This document shows, one piece after another, positions 46,301 to 54,079 of a stretch of DNA of 64,000 bases (position 1 is its first letter; each line of letters starts with the position of its first letter). Source of the DNA: Haemonchus contortus. Its lineage: Eukaryota; Nematoda; Chromadorea; Rhabditida; Trichostrongylidae. Both the position numbers and the translations under genes were made by a program. The notes under the pieces were generated by a model. The model was not told where the DNA came from. It made no database searches and was given only the letters and a program-made list of their open reading frames with translations. The stretch is taken from positions 18,619,597 through 18,683,596 of the forward strand of contig LS997565.1 of NCBI GenBank assembly GCA_000469685.2. The letters are read 5' to 3'.

Positions 46301-48098
46301 AGATTTCCTATTCATTTAGGAGTACACATCCCCGGATCACCATACAAAATTCCTGTCGATGGAAAAGTCCTAGGAGGAGTCGGTTACAACGAGACCTCAT
46401 TCGTAAAAATTGATGCTGTGGCAAAAAGCAGCAAGGGAACGGTTGCTACAGTTCCCGAATACAAAGGAGACGCTTCCAAGGTCAGTAACTGAATATTTTT
46501 TCTGTGTTTTCGCCATTTCAGTATCAGTTTAAGGTGGAAGCAAAAGGCGCTGGCTTGAACAAATTCTTCCCTGGCAGACCTGCAACATTTTCAATTGATA
46601 CTGCATTAGCAGGTAAGAAGGGTTACCAAATTTTCGAGTTCTTGCACTAGCGATTGACTCAGCTGCTGTGATTTTTTCTTTTTAAGGACCTAATATTCTG
46701 ATGGTAGGAGTAGTGACAACAAAGGGTCCCTGTGAAGAAGTTGTAGTGAAGCATCAAGGCAGTGGCCACTACATTGTCACATACAAAGTACCAGATCGTG
46801 TGAAAGGCTTTATTTTCATCAAATACGGAGACGAGGTTTGTCCTCTCAATTCTATCTTGGTCTAGCTGTTTCGTAGATTATGTTTTAGGCGTAAATCGTC
46901 TGACTGACTTCTTTACAAAGCTTCTTTTCCAATCTTTCCATGAGAATAACATACAACAGTGGTTGCATTGTGGTAACTTGATCCGCACATGTTCGTAGAC
47001 AGTTGCCCAGCAGGGGATCATGCTATGGGGATTGCAACTGTCGTCCCTTTCTAACTAACGTGCTCACACCACAGCAGAACCGTGACCTGCGAGGTGCTCG
47101 ATGATAATGAAGGCGATATGATTTTGGAATAGTGCAAAAGTGGCGAAGAAAGCATGAAAAACCCTAATCTAGAGAAATATGAAGATTTTAAAAAATAGAA
47201 AATTAAGGGTTGGACGAGATTGTTAGGACAAAAGTTGCATGGAAGCGGAATTTGGATGAGCTGTCTTCATATGTGTATGTCAGTTAGCTATAGTAAGCCG
47301 TCTGCGTGCAATGTATGCGTCTCAAATGCGAATGGTGCAACCATACTGCCTCTACAACGCCGTGACAACTCGTCCATCTTGGGAGTGCATGTCGGCTGAT
47401 ATGGGCCGTTTTTTGACCCAACAGCGTCTCCAGCGCTTCCCTTGGATTCTAAAGGTTCATCCTAGGGACGGATCTCAGAAATAAATCACTTATCCTGGAG
47501 TGCCCCTTTTACAGTTACTTTTCGCATCACCTTATGGGTGATCTTCCTCATTTGTTTTCGGAATGCGAACCCTTCCCATTTCTTAGTTACTCAAATGAGT
47601 CGTTCTTCAATAAGTGAGAAGCATGAACATCAGGGACCTTTTTCCGCTTTTGCTCTCACTTGCAACGGCTTGATAATAGATGTACTATCATTTCCGGCTA
47701 AAACTAGGGAAGACGAGCGCAGTTCTGTTGCGTAGATGAAAAGCTGGGAAATTCCTTCTTATTCTGGGTAGTCATACCTGATATTGTTGAAATGAAAAGG
47801 TAGAATGTTTGGGGGAAGAAACTAGTTAGGGAACGTCTCGAAGGAACTGAAGATATTTGTACTAGATCGTCTTTTTCCATATTGATCCGCGAATTGAGTA
47901 GCCAAGTCTGAGCGCTATTTTTTCTAGGGGTTACTAAGTTTGGACCCGTAGGGGCAAGGAATTCATAACTACGACTATATGATATATCTTGAGCTAGACA
48001 GGGCAGAGCGACATAAAGATGTTGAAAGCGTCAAAACTATGTTAATCATGTTTATATTCCAGGAGATTCCCGGCTCACCGTTTGCGATCGAGCCATAG
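6935..48098 (+). CDS. fln-1: Filamin (actin-crosslinking protein), 3' part of gene, 33 exons seen
   Basis: Filamins dimerise and crosslink F-actin and scaffold receptors and signalling proteins at the cell cortex. The window carries the Ig-like repeat rod and C-terminus; the N-terminal calponin-homology domains must lie upstream. I joined 33 exons (coordinates in the block entries) by GT-AG sites plus one GC-AG site. All phases match and they sum to 1,423 codons including the stop. Repeat hallmarks recur: DNxDGT, YxPxxPGxY, SPF and VxGPGL. The last segments follow filamin A: a TREAGPG repeat, GGAHKVRASG, hinge-2-like GYNETS, and a dimerisation repeat with GAGL, GPCEEV and a GSPFAIEP end. That C-terminus favours the conventional filamin, C. 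elegans fln-1, over fln-2; the symbol is my inference. An AATAAA at 48395-48400 would give a 3' UTR of about 300 nt. Two extra exons with stops suggest short isoforms. Confidence 0.93.
7343..8822. other. Intron with a B-box-containing short repeat
   Basis: No exon is supported. On the minus strand GGTTCGAGTCC (7625-7635) is a perfect RNA polymerase III B-box within a T-arm-like CGGGTTCGAGTCCCG, but no D-arm or full cloverleaf fits around it. GAAACTCATTGA occurs at about 7571 and again at about 7661. It is probably a tRNA-derived short repeat rather than a tRNA gene. Confidence 0.45.
8823..9481 (+). CDS. fln-1: Filamin alternative terminal exon (two Ig repeats plus Ser/Thr tail and stop)
   Basis: The acceptor TTTGTTTTAG precedes 8823. 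Read in phase 1 from exon 7243-7342, it gives 219 codons ending in TGA at 9479-9481. The exon holds most of two consecutive filamin repeats: the first with VIISPSGS and FTPSEIGDY, then [10 protein letters not shown]; the second with [16 protein letters not shown] and HIAGSPFQV. It closes with a Ser/Thr-rich tail ([19 protein letters not shown]). AATAAA at 9750-9755 could serve as poly(A) signal about 270 nt after the stop. The downstream exon at 14770 has the same entry phase and continues the repeat equally well, so I read this as an alternative last exon. The other possibility is the end of a separate upstream filamin gene; the shared phase and repeat continuity argue against that. Confidence 0.8.
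9750..9755 (+). terminator. Candidate poly(A) signal of the short filamin isoform
   Basis: AATAAA about 270 nt downstream of the TGA at 9481, in the sense strand. Position fits; use is inferred. Confidence 0.45.
9756..12110. other. Long intron, no gene recognised
   Basis: I see only short chance frames and no splice-bounded coding segment. It is part of the 7.4-kb intron between 7342 and 14770 as read by the long isoform. Confidence 0.4.
12111..12900 (+). repeat. CTGT-headed interspersed repeat, copy 1
   Basis: It begins with a (CTGT/GTTT)n tract (12118-12158), then ACGGAAATTTGATATAGCC. GGGCGGAGC-type GC boxes recur through it (for example about 12418 and 12568). The same order of segments is found at 49383-50110 (plus), 17130-17945 (minus) and, in part, about 50600-50880. 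No coding capacity is evident. The family is not recognised. Confidence 0.65.
13375..13800 (-). pseudogene. Mariner transposase remnant (C-terminal part)
   Basis: On the minus strand [13 protein letters not shown] (13640-13682) is the mariner second-aspartate motif. A shift of frame then gives [14 protein letters not shown] and, in yet another frame, SDYHL (about 13565), in the order expected for mariner HPPYSPDLAPSDYHLF. Frameshifts and stops make it a dead copy. The N-terminal part and clear TIRs were not found. Confidence 0.75.
13801..14769. other. Intron sequence, nothing recognised
   Basis: A 100-codon minus-strand frame (14342-14644) is present but has no recognisable domain. It ends at the filamin acceptor TTTTTTCAG at 14761-14769. 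Confidence 0.35.
14770..15158 (+). CDS. fln-1: Filamin exons 14770-14957 and 15018-15158
   Basis: Exon 14770-14957 enters in phase 1 (completing a Gly codon) and encodes a divergent repeat start: [16 protein letters not shown], then HDIGKVNIK. The donor is AAG|GTGAAG at 14958. Exon 15018-15158 (47 codons, phase 0) gives [18 protein letters not shown], the inter-repeat SATGEGL, and the start of the next repeat ([11 protein letters not shown]). The repeat is less canonical than its neighbours (no DNxDGT), but strand order and junction phases fit. Confidence 0.88.
16425..16645 (+). pseudogene. RTE-type reverse transcriptase fragment
   Basis: Plus-strand translation reads [20 protein letters not shown], then [19 protein letters not shown], matching the RTE RT region usually seen as KxxLLHKKGDxxDxxNYRPIxLLS. 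The next part ([20 protein letters not shown]) is in another frame. The fragment has stops and frame changes and lacks the YADD box, so it is a dead relic. Confidence 0.7.
17130..17945 (-). repeat. CTGT-headed interspersed repeat, copy 2 (minus strand)
   Basis: In reverse complement it starts with GTCTGTCTGCCTG, then GTCACGAAATTCC and CCGGGTCAAG, matching the order in the copies at 12111 and 49383. It is rich in GGGCGG/CCGCCC boxes. Overlapping frames here appear to be repeat-derived rather than genes. Confidence 0.65.
17191..17444. repeat. 127-bp tandem duplication inside the repeat
   Basis: CCGCTCAAAC starts at 17191 and again at 17318. The following segments (TCCTGCC, TAAGTGTTCC, ATCCTGTCGCCTGTACT) recur at the same spacing with scattered changes. 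Two units are seen. Confidence 0.75.
19653..20090 (+). CDS. fln-1: Filamin exons 19653-19824 and 19923-20090 (canonical repeat)
   Basis: Exon 19653-19824 follows in phase 0 with [24 protein letters not shown] and [14 protein letters not shown]: a textbook filamin repeat. Exon 19923-20090 enters in phase 1 with [15 protein letters not shown], the inter-repeat signature ILVSGLRPD, and the start of the next repeat ([11 protein letters not shown]). It ends in phase 1 at CCCA|GTAAGA. Confidence 0.93.
20408..20851 (+). CDS. fln-1: Filamin exons 20408-20540, 20615-20685, 20757-20851
   Basis: Three small exons separated by introns of 74 and 71 bp. The first (phase 1 to 2) carries [14 protein letters not shown] and [12 protein letters not shown]; the second (phase 2 to 1) completes [20 protein letters not shown]; the third (phase 1 to 0) begins a divergent repeat ([20 protein letters not shown]). 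Donors are GTGAGT, GTAAGA and GTGCGT. The 317-bp intron before 20408 shows no feature. Confidence 0.88.
20852..22845. other. 2.0-kb intron, nothing recognised
   Basis: It is AT- and T-rich, with short chance frames only. It ends in two nested acceptors (ATACAG at 22831-22836 and TTTCAG at 22840-22845). Confidence 0.4.
22846..23035 (+). CDS. fln-1: Filamin exon 22846-23035
   Basis: It continues ASVV with [14 protein letters not shown], matching the usual filamin VxGP turn, then [20 protein letters not shown] and SPLTVFA. It ends in phase 1 after VKLTG (donor GTGAGT). I chose the acceptor at 22840-22845 because TTTCAG fits the nematode consensus and restores the GP motif. The acceptor 9 nt upstream would add Ala-Phe-Gln in frame. 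Confidence 0.88.
23768..23862. repeat. 37-bp degenerate tandem repeat, about 2.6 units
   Basis: Units begin GAACGTTCCTC (23768), GAATGTTCCTC (23805) and GAACTTTCCTC (23842). The later parts (GCAGCAATAAGC and GCAGCAATCAGC) keep the same spacing. Confidence 0.7.
24661..24726. repeat. 22-bp tandem repeat, three units
   Basis: CTTTACTTCATGACTATTTT at 24661 recurs at 24683 and 24705 with few changes. Confidence 0.8.
28527..28852 (+). CDS. fln-1: Filamin exons 28527-28649 and 28725-28852
   Basis: Exon 28527-28649 enters in phase 1 with [20 protein letters not shown], then [15 protein letters not shown]. Exon 28725-28852 (phase 1 to 0) has [20 protein letters not shown] and ends DEITYE before GTTAGC. 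This phase-0 end is the branch point: it can join 34301 (long form) or 33527 (exon with its own stop). Confidence 0.88.
29255..29299. repeat. Perfect 19-bp palindrome with 7-nt loop
   Basis: AAGCCAATTTTAATTCGAA at 29255-29273 is followed by AATTTGT and then the exact reverse complement at 29281-29299. It would form a hairpin in DNA or in the intron RNA. Confidence 0.85.
31105..31196. repeat. Inverted repeat, approximately 15-18 bp arms
   Basis: GTTCATGGTGCTATCGCC at the left pairs with GGCGATACCATGAAC at 31182-31196, allowing a 3-nt bulge. Related ATCGATGGCGAT and TTGATGGCGAT lie between. It is possibly a tiny MITE relic. Confidence 0.55.
33527..33832 (+). CDS. fln-1: Candidate second alternative terminal exon of filamin (Ser/Thr-rich tail)
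   Basis: The acceptor AATTTCAG at 33519-33526 is strong. In phase 0 after DEITYE it reads [20 protein letters not shown] and a long Ser/Thr-rich stretch (for example [14 protein letters not shown]), 101 residues to a TGA at 33830-33832. It has no Ig-repeat features. Skipping it joins 28852 to 34301 in frame and preserves the repeat, so inclusion would truncate the protein before the C-terminal repeats. No AATAAA was seen in the following 450 nt. An internal cassette use with a weak donor near 33804 cannot be excluded, but its phase does not match the preferred next exon. Confidence 0.55.
   Translation, partial: AVSSDRLRGVNSLTSENSVVERLEHRYTSGVGSSSNVSSKKDLPSSPSRHVVTPDSTATSTNSYDYKRTALSTSSHSSSPTSTSFLTREFTASFNSFKLFY
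34301..35729 (+). CDS. fln-1: Filamin exons 34301-34400, 35404-35483, 35538-35729
   Basis: Exon 34301-34400 (phase 0 to 1) has [18 protein letters not shown] and DNHDG, resembling filamin A rod-2 repeats (LKAxVTSPSG). An alternative acceptor at 34288 would start the exon at 34289 and add four residues in frame. Exon 35404-35483 gives [19 protein letters not shown] and ends AHIA. Exon 35538-35729 starts GSPLRFYVD, then [19 protein letters not shown] and [12 protein letters not shown]. The 1-kb intron 34401-35403 shows no other feature. Confidence 0.9.
35848..37058 (+). CDS. fln-1: Filamin exons 35848-35970, 36699-36846, 36967-37058
   Basis: The first exon (41 codons) is [16 protein letters not shown], then [15 protein letters not shown]. 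The second starts [18 protein letters not shown], like filamin GEGRxKxxxxVGS linkers, and has [14 protein letters not shown]. The third has [15 protein letters not shown] and LPKAPFKIK. The last exon ends AAG followed by GCAAGC, so the intron 37059-37114 is GC-AG. No in-frame GT alternative exists before a TAA. The 728-bp intron 35971-36698 shows nothing else. Confidence 0.9.
37115..39610 (+). CDS. fln-1: Filamin exons 37115-37226, 37434-37586, 39516-39610
   Basis: The first exon (phase 0 to 1) encodes [20 protein letters not shown]. The second has [19 protein letters not shown] and [20 protein letters not shown]. The third (phase 1 to 0) starts [14 protein letters not shown], then a charged linker ([15 protein letters not shown]). 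The 1.9-kb intron 37587-39515 contains only chance frames. Confidence 0.9.
39652..40573 (+). CDS. fln-1: Filamin exons 39652-39803, 40248-40365, 40427-40573
   Basis: The first exon (phase 0 to 2) begins a repeat without the usual GPG turn ([19 protein letters not shown]). The second restores [20 protein letters not shown], a filamin landmark also found in filamin A. The third (49 codons) reads [19 protein letters not shown], then [19 protein letters not shown]. The introns are 41, 444 and 61 bp, with nothing in them. Confidence 0.92.
40574..40740. other. Start of the 3.8-kb intron 40574-44407
   Basis: Non-coding lead-in to the Tc1-like element. Its last two bases, TA at 40739-40740, are the element's target site. 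Confidence 0.5.
40741..42124 (+). mobile_element. Tc1-like DNA transposon (1,384 bp), degenerate
   Basis: The left end CAGTGCGTTTCATAATTATA (40741) and the right end, whose reverse complement starts the same way (to 42124), form terminal inverted repeats of about 32 bp. They begin CAGTG as in Tc1 and Tc3 and are flanked by TA on both sides. An extra copy of the inner TIR sequence (TTTCATAATTATAAGGTCAC) lies at about 40918 in direct orientation, possibly a second transposase-binding site. It sits in a filamin intron in the same orientation as the gene. Confidence 0.9.
41047..41990 (+). pseudogene. Tc1-like transposase pseudogene (DD34E)
   Basis: It starts [18 protein letters not shown]. The three catalytic blocks are visible: [11 protein letters not shown] (Asp codon 41512), FQQDNA (Asp codon 41751) and [12 protein letters not shown] (Glu codon 41856). 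Thirty-four residues separate the second Asp from the Glu, as in Tc1. The first block is in a different frame from the other two, and stop codons interrupt the first half, so no full transposase can be made. Confidence 0.85.
42341..43010. repeat. (CTATA)n pentanucleotide array, about 670 bp
   Basis: From about 42381 to 43010 the sequence is an almost uninterrupted 5-bp repeat (CTATA), with two CTGTA variants near the left end and a degenerate start from 42341. The overlapping open frame of Tyr-Thr-Ile-Leu-Tyr repeats is an artefact of the array. Confidence 0.98.
43011..44407. other. Rest of the intron after the array
   Basis: No coding segment or repeat is recognised. It ends at the acceptor ATTTTAG (44401-44407). 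Confidence 0.45.
44408..45072 (+). CDS. fln-1: Filamin exons 44408-44506, 44580-44867, 44926-45072
   Basis: The first exon is [20 protein letters not shown] and [12 protein letters not shown]. The second and largest internal exon (96 codons) begins [18 protein letters not shown] and has [14 protein letters not shown]. The third is [29 protein letters not shown] and [13 protein letters not shown]. All are phase 0, giving modular exon ends. This stretch matches filamin A repeats near R21-R23 in order. Confidence 0.93.
45140..46031 (+). CDS. fln-1: Filamin exons 45140-45235 and 45959-46031
   Basis: The first exon is [19 protein letters not shown] and [12 protein letters not shown] (phase 0). 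The second is [20 protein letters not shown] and ends in phase 1 after KYN. The 723-bp intron between them has nothing recognised. Confidence 0.93.
46320..48098 (+). CDS. fln-1: Filamin last exons: hinge 2 and dimerisation repeat
   Basis: Exons 46320-46480, 46522-46612, 46687-46835 and 48063-48098. The first ends the penultimate repeat ([16 protein letters not shown]) and enters a hinge-2-like segment ([20 protein letters not shown]). The next have [38 protein letters not shown] and [16 protein letters not shown]. The final 12-codon exon encodes [11 protein letters not shown] and TAG. In filamin A the equivalent last repeat mediates dimerisation. The intron at 46481-46521 is only 41 bp; the last intron (46836-48062) is 1.2 kb and otherwise empty. 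Confidence 0.95.
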
Positions 48099-48394
48099 AT
48101 GGATCAAACCCCATCTTTTGGATCTTAATGCATATTACGTCTTGCCCTTTCTGTGCCTTTGTTATAAATCTTCTTCTCTACACTTCTATACTGTATTTGC
48201 ATATGGTCAAGGCTTTATTAGTTGAGAGGGTCGTTGTTTTTTTTCTTTTTCGAATGTGTAACGTGGCTAAAAACATTGTATTTCATGCTCAGTCTGTTTG
48301 CCATATATGTTGTTCTCTGACTATTTGATAGATCTAGTAGATGATTTGTATAAAAGAGGTATTCTATTATAATTACGTGCAATGCTTGCGAAGT

Positions 48395-48400
48395 AATAAA
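48395..48400 (+). terminator. Poly(A) signal of the long filamin isoform
   Basis: AATAAA about 297 nt after the TAG, followed by AT-rich sequence. No closer canonical signal was seen. Confidence 0.6.
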
Positions 48401-49382
48401 ATGCTTTAAAATATTCTTGCTCTTCAAGTGGTGGGAACAGGTGGCGCTATGCAGGAGATGGCGACTCGGCAACCACCTTCTCAAGAGATTCTCAATATTA
48501 ATATTATAAAATGTCTGAATCCTCGAATTGGAACCCTCCCCAATAAGATTCTATTTCAGATTTTGTCGTACTTTGAAGTTACCACTTTTGAGCAGCAGCT
48601 TAGTCTGTTAAACAACCAGCTCTATCGTTTTCCTCCCAAAATGGGTTTCCCGCAAGAGTTGGCCTGCGGGCGGCTTTTCTGACTTCTAATTTTTTCTTTG
48701 TCCAATTTCCCATTTTTAAGACTGTTTTTAATACTATTCGAATATGTGCTTCATTTTTATACTGACTTTATTATTGGTTGAATCGCAGTTCGCAATTAGA
48801 GTACTTCTAGTAACAAAAGAGAGTCGCCTCAGTAATCGTCCGCTTTTGGCCTCCGATGAGGGTACCAACATTATAAAAGCTGCGTAGGTTGTTTGCGCGG
48901 TATACAGAGGCACTACTCTAGTGGACCTGCGACTGCGCAGGATTAAGGATAGGAAGGACAAGAGGAAGAGGACTATAGAGGAGGCTATCACGAATAACGC
49001 TGAACGATGAGTCAGGAAGAGATGTATGACTGGAAGTCGTAAATCAGACGAACTCTAACGAAAAAAATTTGGTGGAAAAACGGAAGGAACGATCTGACAA
49101 CCGTCTAGTACAAAGAATATACATAAAAGACGGTGGTTTAGTTAACGCCACAATGGTTGATTACATCTAAGGAAAAATAGGAACTCATTTAGTTGGCGGT
49201 TTGGGTGGTTTTCCCTCTTTGAACTTAGAACTGATAAGCATAGAATTCAAGCTAATTGTAGTTATTATTAAGGCAAGACATATTCATCAACACAATCCTG
49301 TAGCGTAGAATTCTGTAGGAAACCCTTAGTTTGAGAAGGAGTTATTCTCACTAAATATAACACCTCGCGTCTATCTTGGTGG
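48401..49382. other. Intergenic DNA, nothing recognised
   Basis: Short frames at 48428-48682 (plus) and 48734-48991 (minus) have no recognisable domain or splice context. Confidence 0.4.
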
Positions 49383-49383
49383 C

Positions 49384-49459
<76 letters not shown>
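49383..49459. repeat. (CTGT)n microsatellite, about 19 units
   Basis: An uninterrupted CTGT run. It forms the head of the interspersed repeat that follows, as at 12118. Confidence 0.97.
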
Positions 49460-50110
49460 ACGGAATTTTACATTACCTGAAGAAGCGGGATGGCTCGGTT
49501 TTGGGCGAAATCAACAGAGCACTTGTGAGCTCAGGGAAGCTCTGCAAGAGTGGGTAGGAAGCACGCAAGAATGGACGGTGCTATGTGGAGAACTACCTGA
49601 TTTTGCCTTCATAACAGCTCCAATGTTGAGAAAAATGAGCAAAGGTGAGAAGAGGGGTTAAGCAAACGACCAAAGAACCAATGACCTGCCTGCGGCGGGT
49701 GGAACAGTCTCACAGTGGGCTGTACTTCCTACGTTAATTCATAAATCAATCCAACACGGAAGCGTAGACGCCAAGAAACTCGAAGAGGGCACGGCCTAAT
49801 ACATGCTAGGCATGCGCGTACTTAGCGAAACTCCGCATATGATGGGAGGGATGTGCTTACAAAATACAGTTCTTGTCTGAAAAAAACCGCAACACTGTTA
49901 AAAACGTGCTAAACCTCGAGATAAGTGATTGAAAACTCAGGAATGCAGTGGAATCCTCGAAGAGGGCTGGGTTTGTAACGGGTCAAACGGTCTAAGTCAG
50001 ATCAAAAACTCATTACTCTTTTGAAGCATCCTCAATCGCTGAAATCTTTGTTAAAGGCTATGGAAAGACGGCTGCCAAGCTGACTAACAGCTCGGTTCAA
50101 ATCGGTTCAA
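49460..50110 (+). repeat. CTGT-headed interspersed repeat, copy 3
   Basis: After the microsatellite come CACGGAATTTTACATTACC, TGAGCAAAGGTGAGAAG, the GGCGGGTGG box, TTCATAAATCAATCC and GGCATGCGCGTA, in the same order as the copy at 12111. A partial further copy (GCAGAGGTGAGAAATGGGTC) lies at about 50650-50880. Confidence 0.65.
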
Positions 50111-50254
50111 AAACGTTCAAGAATCGTACAAAGTCATTACTTACTAAACCAAGTCATCATCATTACTTACGATATATGAAGGGTTCGCGCTTGTGTGTCT
50201 ATCTGCCATGAAATCTTGTATCATCTTAGGAAGCACCTGAAGAGGTCAGTTTGT

Positions 50255-50497
50255 TTGACGCGAGTGCTACAGAGCGGAAGGCATCAAGGAGCATCTTCCG
50301 CTGTCTGCACGCGGCTGTGTGGCGGTTTCAGTCAAGTGCCTTTTATTTCTCCTGCATCGAAAAGCAGCATAGTTTGCGTGCCATTTTCAAGAATGCACCA
50401 TGTGACCCCTTCGCTACTATACCACCTGCCCCGTGACCTTGTTTAAGCCCCAGAATTCGAAGGTTGCACTTCGATGCCTTCCGCTCTGTACCATTAC
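50255..50497. repeat. Inverted repeat flanking about 185 bp
   Basis: CTACAGAGCGGAAGGCATC at about 50267-50285 recurs inverted at about 50472-50490 (GATGCCTTCCGCTCTGTA). The arms are nearly perfect over about 20 bp. It could be a short MITE or hairpin. Confidence 0.6.
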
Positions 50498-52206
50498 TCA
50501 CTCAGTTTGGTTTGGGTGTGGCATAGGGCAAGATGAAAAGAGCTCATGTGAACATAGCAGAGCTTCATGGACGGAGTCGAAAATCGCACCCGAAAGGACA
50601 GTGCAAAGGGCAATACTCCCCAATTCAAAACAGCCTAGGTACCGGGAAAAATGAGCAGAGGTGAGAAATGGGTCAACAAATGAAAGGACACCCACTAGCG
50701 GGGAACGAAAAGTCTTACAACAGGCCGCACTTTCCGCATGAATCCATAGTTTGAGTTCTTTACGACCCATATGCCAGAGAGGTGAAGCTCTCAAATAGAT
50801 CGAAAAATTCATAACTCTGTTTGATGTGTTCGTCGCTGTGATACACGCCCAACTGGTACTGAATGTTGTTTGGGTTAGTAACATTCTTCAGCTTCGCGAG
50901 GTTTTCAGGTGAACTGCTAATTTATCCGACGACCTGACGTTCTTTTGAGCTAGGCTTCTTTACTGGAAGCACAATTCATGTTAAAAATAGTTTCTGTGGT
51001 TTTTCTCTTTTATGAACCTGCGACCGCCAAAGATAGCGTAATAGACATTTCCGGGTCGAAATACGGTGAAGGTAGGGCATAATGAGGGCTCCACAAGCGG
51101 CTCAGTCGTACCCAATGCGGGCGAGTTCTTATGCGTTTTAAAAGCTATAGAGGAGGCAGCATTCGCACCGGGACATCACCTTTCCAGCAGGCAGCTTACT
51201 GCGGCCAGCTGTATGCAGTGGCGCGCACATTTAAACAGCTCGTACAACAATCTTTGAGCCCTTATTACACCCTATCTAGGCTGTCTTTCCATCTGAAAGC
51301 GCCACATGTGGCATACATGGGGACACGGATTCATCCCAAGGAGATTCCTCGACCACCATATTTATCGTGAGCTTTACGCCTTTGAGCACCAACGATTCGC
51401 TATGTATTACTACCGAAACCCTTTTGACTAGACCCTAAACGCATGACACATTAAGGAGGAAATCCTTCACGGCCTCTTGTGCTTTTCTTATCTTTCCAGT
51501 ACCATTAAGCCATGCAAATGCAAAGCGTTGTAGGTCTGGCTTACTCATTCCACACATATCATTATGTACTTTCTTGCAATTGACGGTGGTCAGCAGCTGT
51601 TTCCGTATCCCTCCTTCATTTCGCTTTGAAGTTTAAGGATTGGATGTTGACTGACAGTCGGCTAATGAGCTTCGATGATAGTCTTATCCGGGTATTGGCT
51701 GAAGTTGTCTTCACTGCTGAGAATATTTACCCACACCCAGCTATGACCAGTGACGTTCGCAAATGACTTAGCAGAAAAGCGCTCAGATCCCATCAAACGA
51801 ATTATTTGCTCACTTTGACTCGGGCCTTCCCTATTTGTCTTCTCGACCACGCACGACCGCGCCACCTCCTTTTCTACGCCCGGACAGTCCAGGACACCCA
51901 AGCTCACCCCTTTAGACGAACTTCTTCTTCACGTTTATGATTTAAACCTATCCCATTATCTTATTTTCACTATTGTTTTCACAACTACTTTTCTAATACC
52001 GTTGTTGGGCTCATCACTGATGTTTGGACGATGTAGAGGCAGATGATTTACATAGAAACCAGTTTCGCGTTCTCTACGGCTCACTCTCAATCGTTTTCAA
52101 TTCGCATGACTGTATGTATGAATGCCGTTTTATCCCTGCTCCCTTTCTATTCTCCATGAGAACTCGTCCATTGATGATCGCTGAGATTCATTGTGGTCAA
52201 ACAGAT
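50498..52206. other. Intergenic DNA with a partial repeat copy
   Basis: Contains the partial CTGT-family copy (about 50650-50880). No gene is supported. Confidence 0.35.
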
Positions 52207-52349
52207 CAGCGTTCAGCCTCCGCGACATCACGAACCTCCGCAATGAGCATCTGATGGCGTCGTTTGAAGCACTTTCATTGCTATGTGCGATCAACCTCGA
52301 CACAGATAAGTTCCGTGACGCCATACACAGAAAGGAGAAGATCAACCAG
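52207..52349 (+). other. Weak exon candidate, unknown
   Basis: It is bounded by GTCAAACAG and a GTGCAG donor. One frame reads FSLRDITNLRNEHLMASFEA, then INLDTDKFRDAIHRKEKINQ, which has coding-like composition. No family is recognised and no neighbouring exon could be joined. It may be chance. Confidence 0.2.
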
Positions 52350-53448
52350 GTGCAGTTCATTTTCTTGAGAGTCATCAAATCCGAACTGTTTTGAGCATGA
52401 CAATTTTCCGCTTTACCTGTGGTAAATGTGTTACACAATCATCACACATTTATCACGGGAAAAGCAGTGATTGACTCAAAGATTGTCTTACGGCCATATA
52501 CTTTAGTCGTAGCCTGATGTTTGAATCCTTTTTTTTTACCATAAATGCAGTATCATATACAGGGCGTCTGCTCGTGTCAGGCTGATATAATGAAAGGCTC
52601 AAACGGAATGTTCAGCTTTGTTCTGCTCATAGCGTCGACCTTTCGTAGAAGGTCTCCATCTATCAGACTACATCTTAAAATCTGGTCACCTTTTTGCCCG
52701 TATACTGTCAACTGAAGCTCCACTGAAACGAATCGAGCTCGGCTCTAAATTAAATGGTGGTTTCATTCGATTTCAATTTTCAGTTTCACTTCTTATGTCT
52801 GGTAAATTGTGTATGCGCAATCAGTGGAGGCCGCATGAATCAAGCTAAATCGAATATGAATTCCGGGTCCCCCTGGCTGTTTTTCGAAGTTCCATTTTTC
52901 TGATTTGCTCAGTCAACATGGTATATGTCCAATCTTCCACACACTTATGTTGCCGTTACAAGTGAAAGTTTCGATCAATTGATCCTGATATTCGATTAAG
53001 ATACTGTCAAATTCATGAAGACATCCCATCGTTCCAGTATGTAACATAATCTTTCTCCATTAGTAGCGATCCCTCAAAATCGAGATCACGATCATTTGGA
53101 ACATTACTAAGGGTTGAAAGGCAGATCATAGGGTTTTGTTCTTTCTCAGATAGACTACTCAGTCTATGGGTAGGGGATTATTGGTGCGATCGCACCTCAC
53201 TAACCTTCGTTTCTGGCATCAGAATAATCATGAACTGGATCTTTGAACAGTAACATACACAGCTTGGGCGGCCCCTTTTCGTCCTACTTAGCGGCTACGT
53301 ACCTTACCATCGTCTTTCACCCTTTAATCTTCCCGTTGAAGGACAGAACTCAGCTTTCGCATTTCTTCGACCCTTGCATAGGCCATTTTTTCGCTCCTTA
53401 TGAAAACGCATCTCTTCTCTGTCTGTCTTCAAAATCTTATTTGCAGCA
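52350..53448. other. Intergenic DNA, nothing recognised
   Basis: Only chance frames are seen on both strands. Confidence 0.35.
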
Positions 53449-53572
53449 ATCAGAATGTTTGATGAAAAGTGGAAGTGGGTATGGTCAAAAGACCATAAAA
53501 GAAATATTGAACAATGGGTCCGAAATCGACGACATGAGACCAACGTTTTTGCATCTAATCTTAGGCTCTGAA
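53449..53572 (+). other. Weak exon candidate, unknown
   Basis: The acceptor TTATTTGCAG is good. One frame reads IRMFDEKWKWVWSKDHKRN, then WVRNRRHETNVFASNLRL and a stop. The composition (aromatic and charged) looks coding. A different frame on the same strand is also open, so the call is uncertain. Confidence 0.2.
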
Positions 53573-54079
53573 GGAAGGAAATCCTTTAAACTTATCCTTT
53601 CGATAACCCTCATCCATGGGTGTTGGAGCAATGTATCATCGTTTTCCTCCTTTCCCTGATACAGCTCCTGTGTTCTGGTTTTTCGTTATTTACTGCAACC
53701 TTTCACAATCATATGAACTACTTCGAATTGAAGACTATTGCTCAACGCATTCTTCAACACAACTCACGCCCAGTTGTACTGAAAATAGCCCATTTGTCAG
53801 CTCTAAACTGTTGCGACCACGAGTGACGATCCTGTGCACTTGCATTAGATGTTTATCGTAAACACTGCCTTTGAGTGTCCTCTTACCTAGTAGTTTCACA
53901 CCATAGAGACCCTCCAAAACACCAAAGGGCAACCTTGTTCCGTGATGGGCTTCTACAGTCATGCAGTTGCATTTCCCGAATCTCCCACTCATTTTTCGAA
54001 TATCTCCTTATTTTTAGTTTTCAAGCTAGTTGTTGACTTTTACTGAGTTTTATGAGCAACGGGCTATTGTTAACATACC

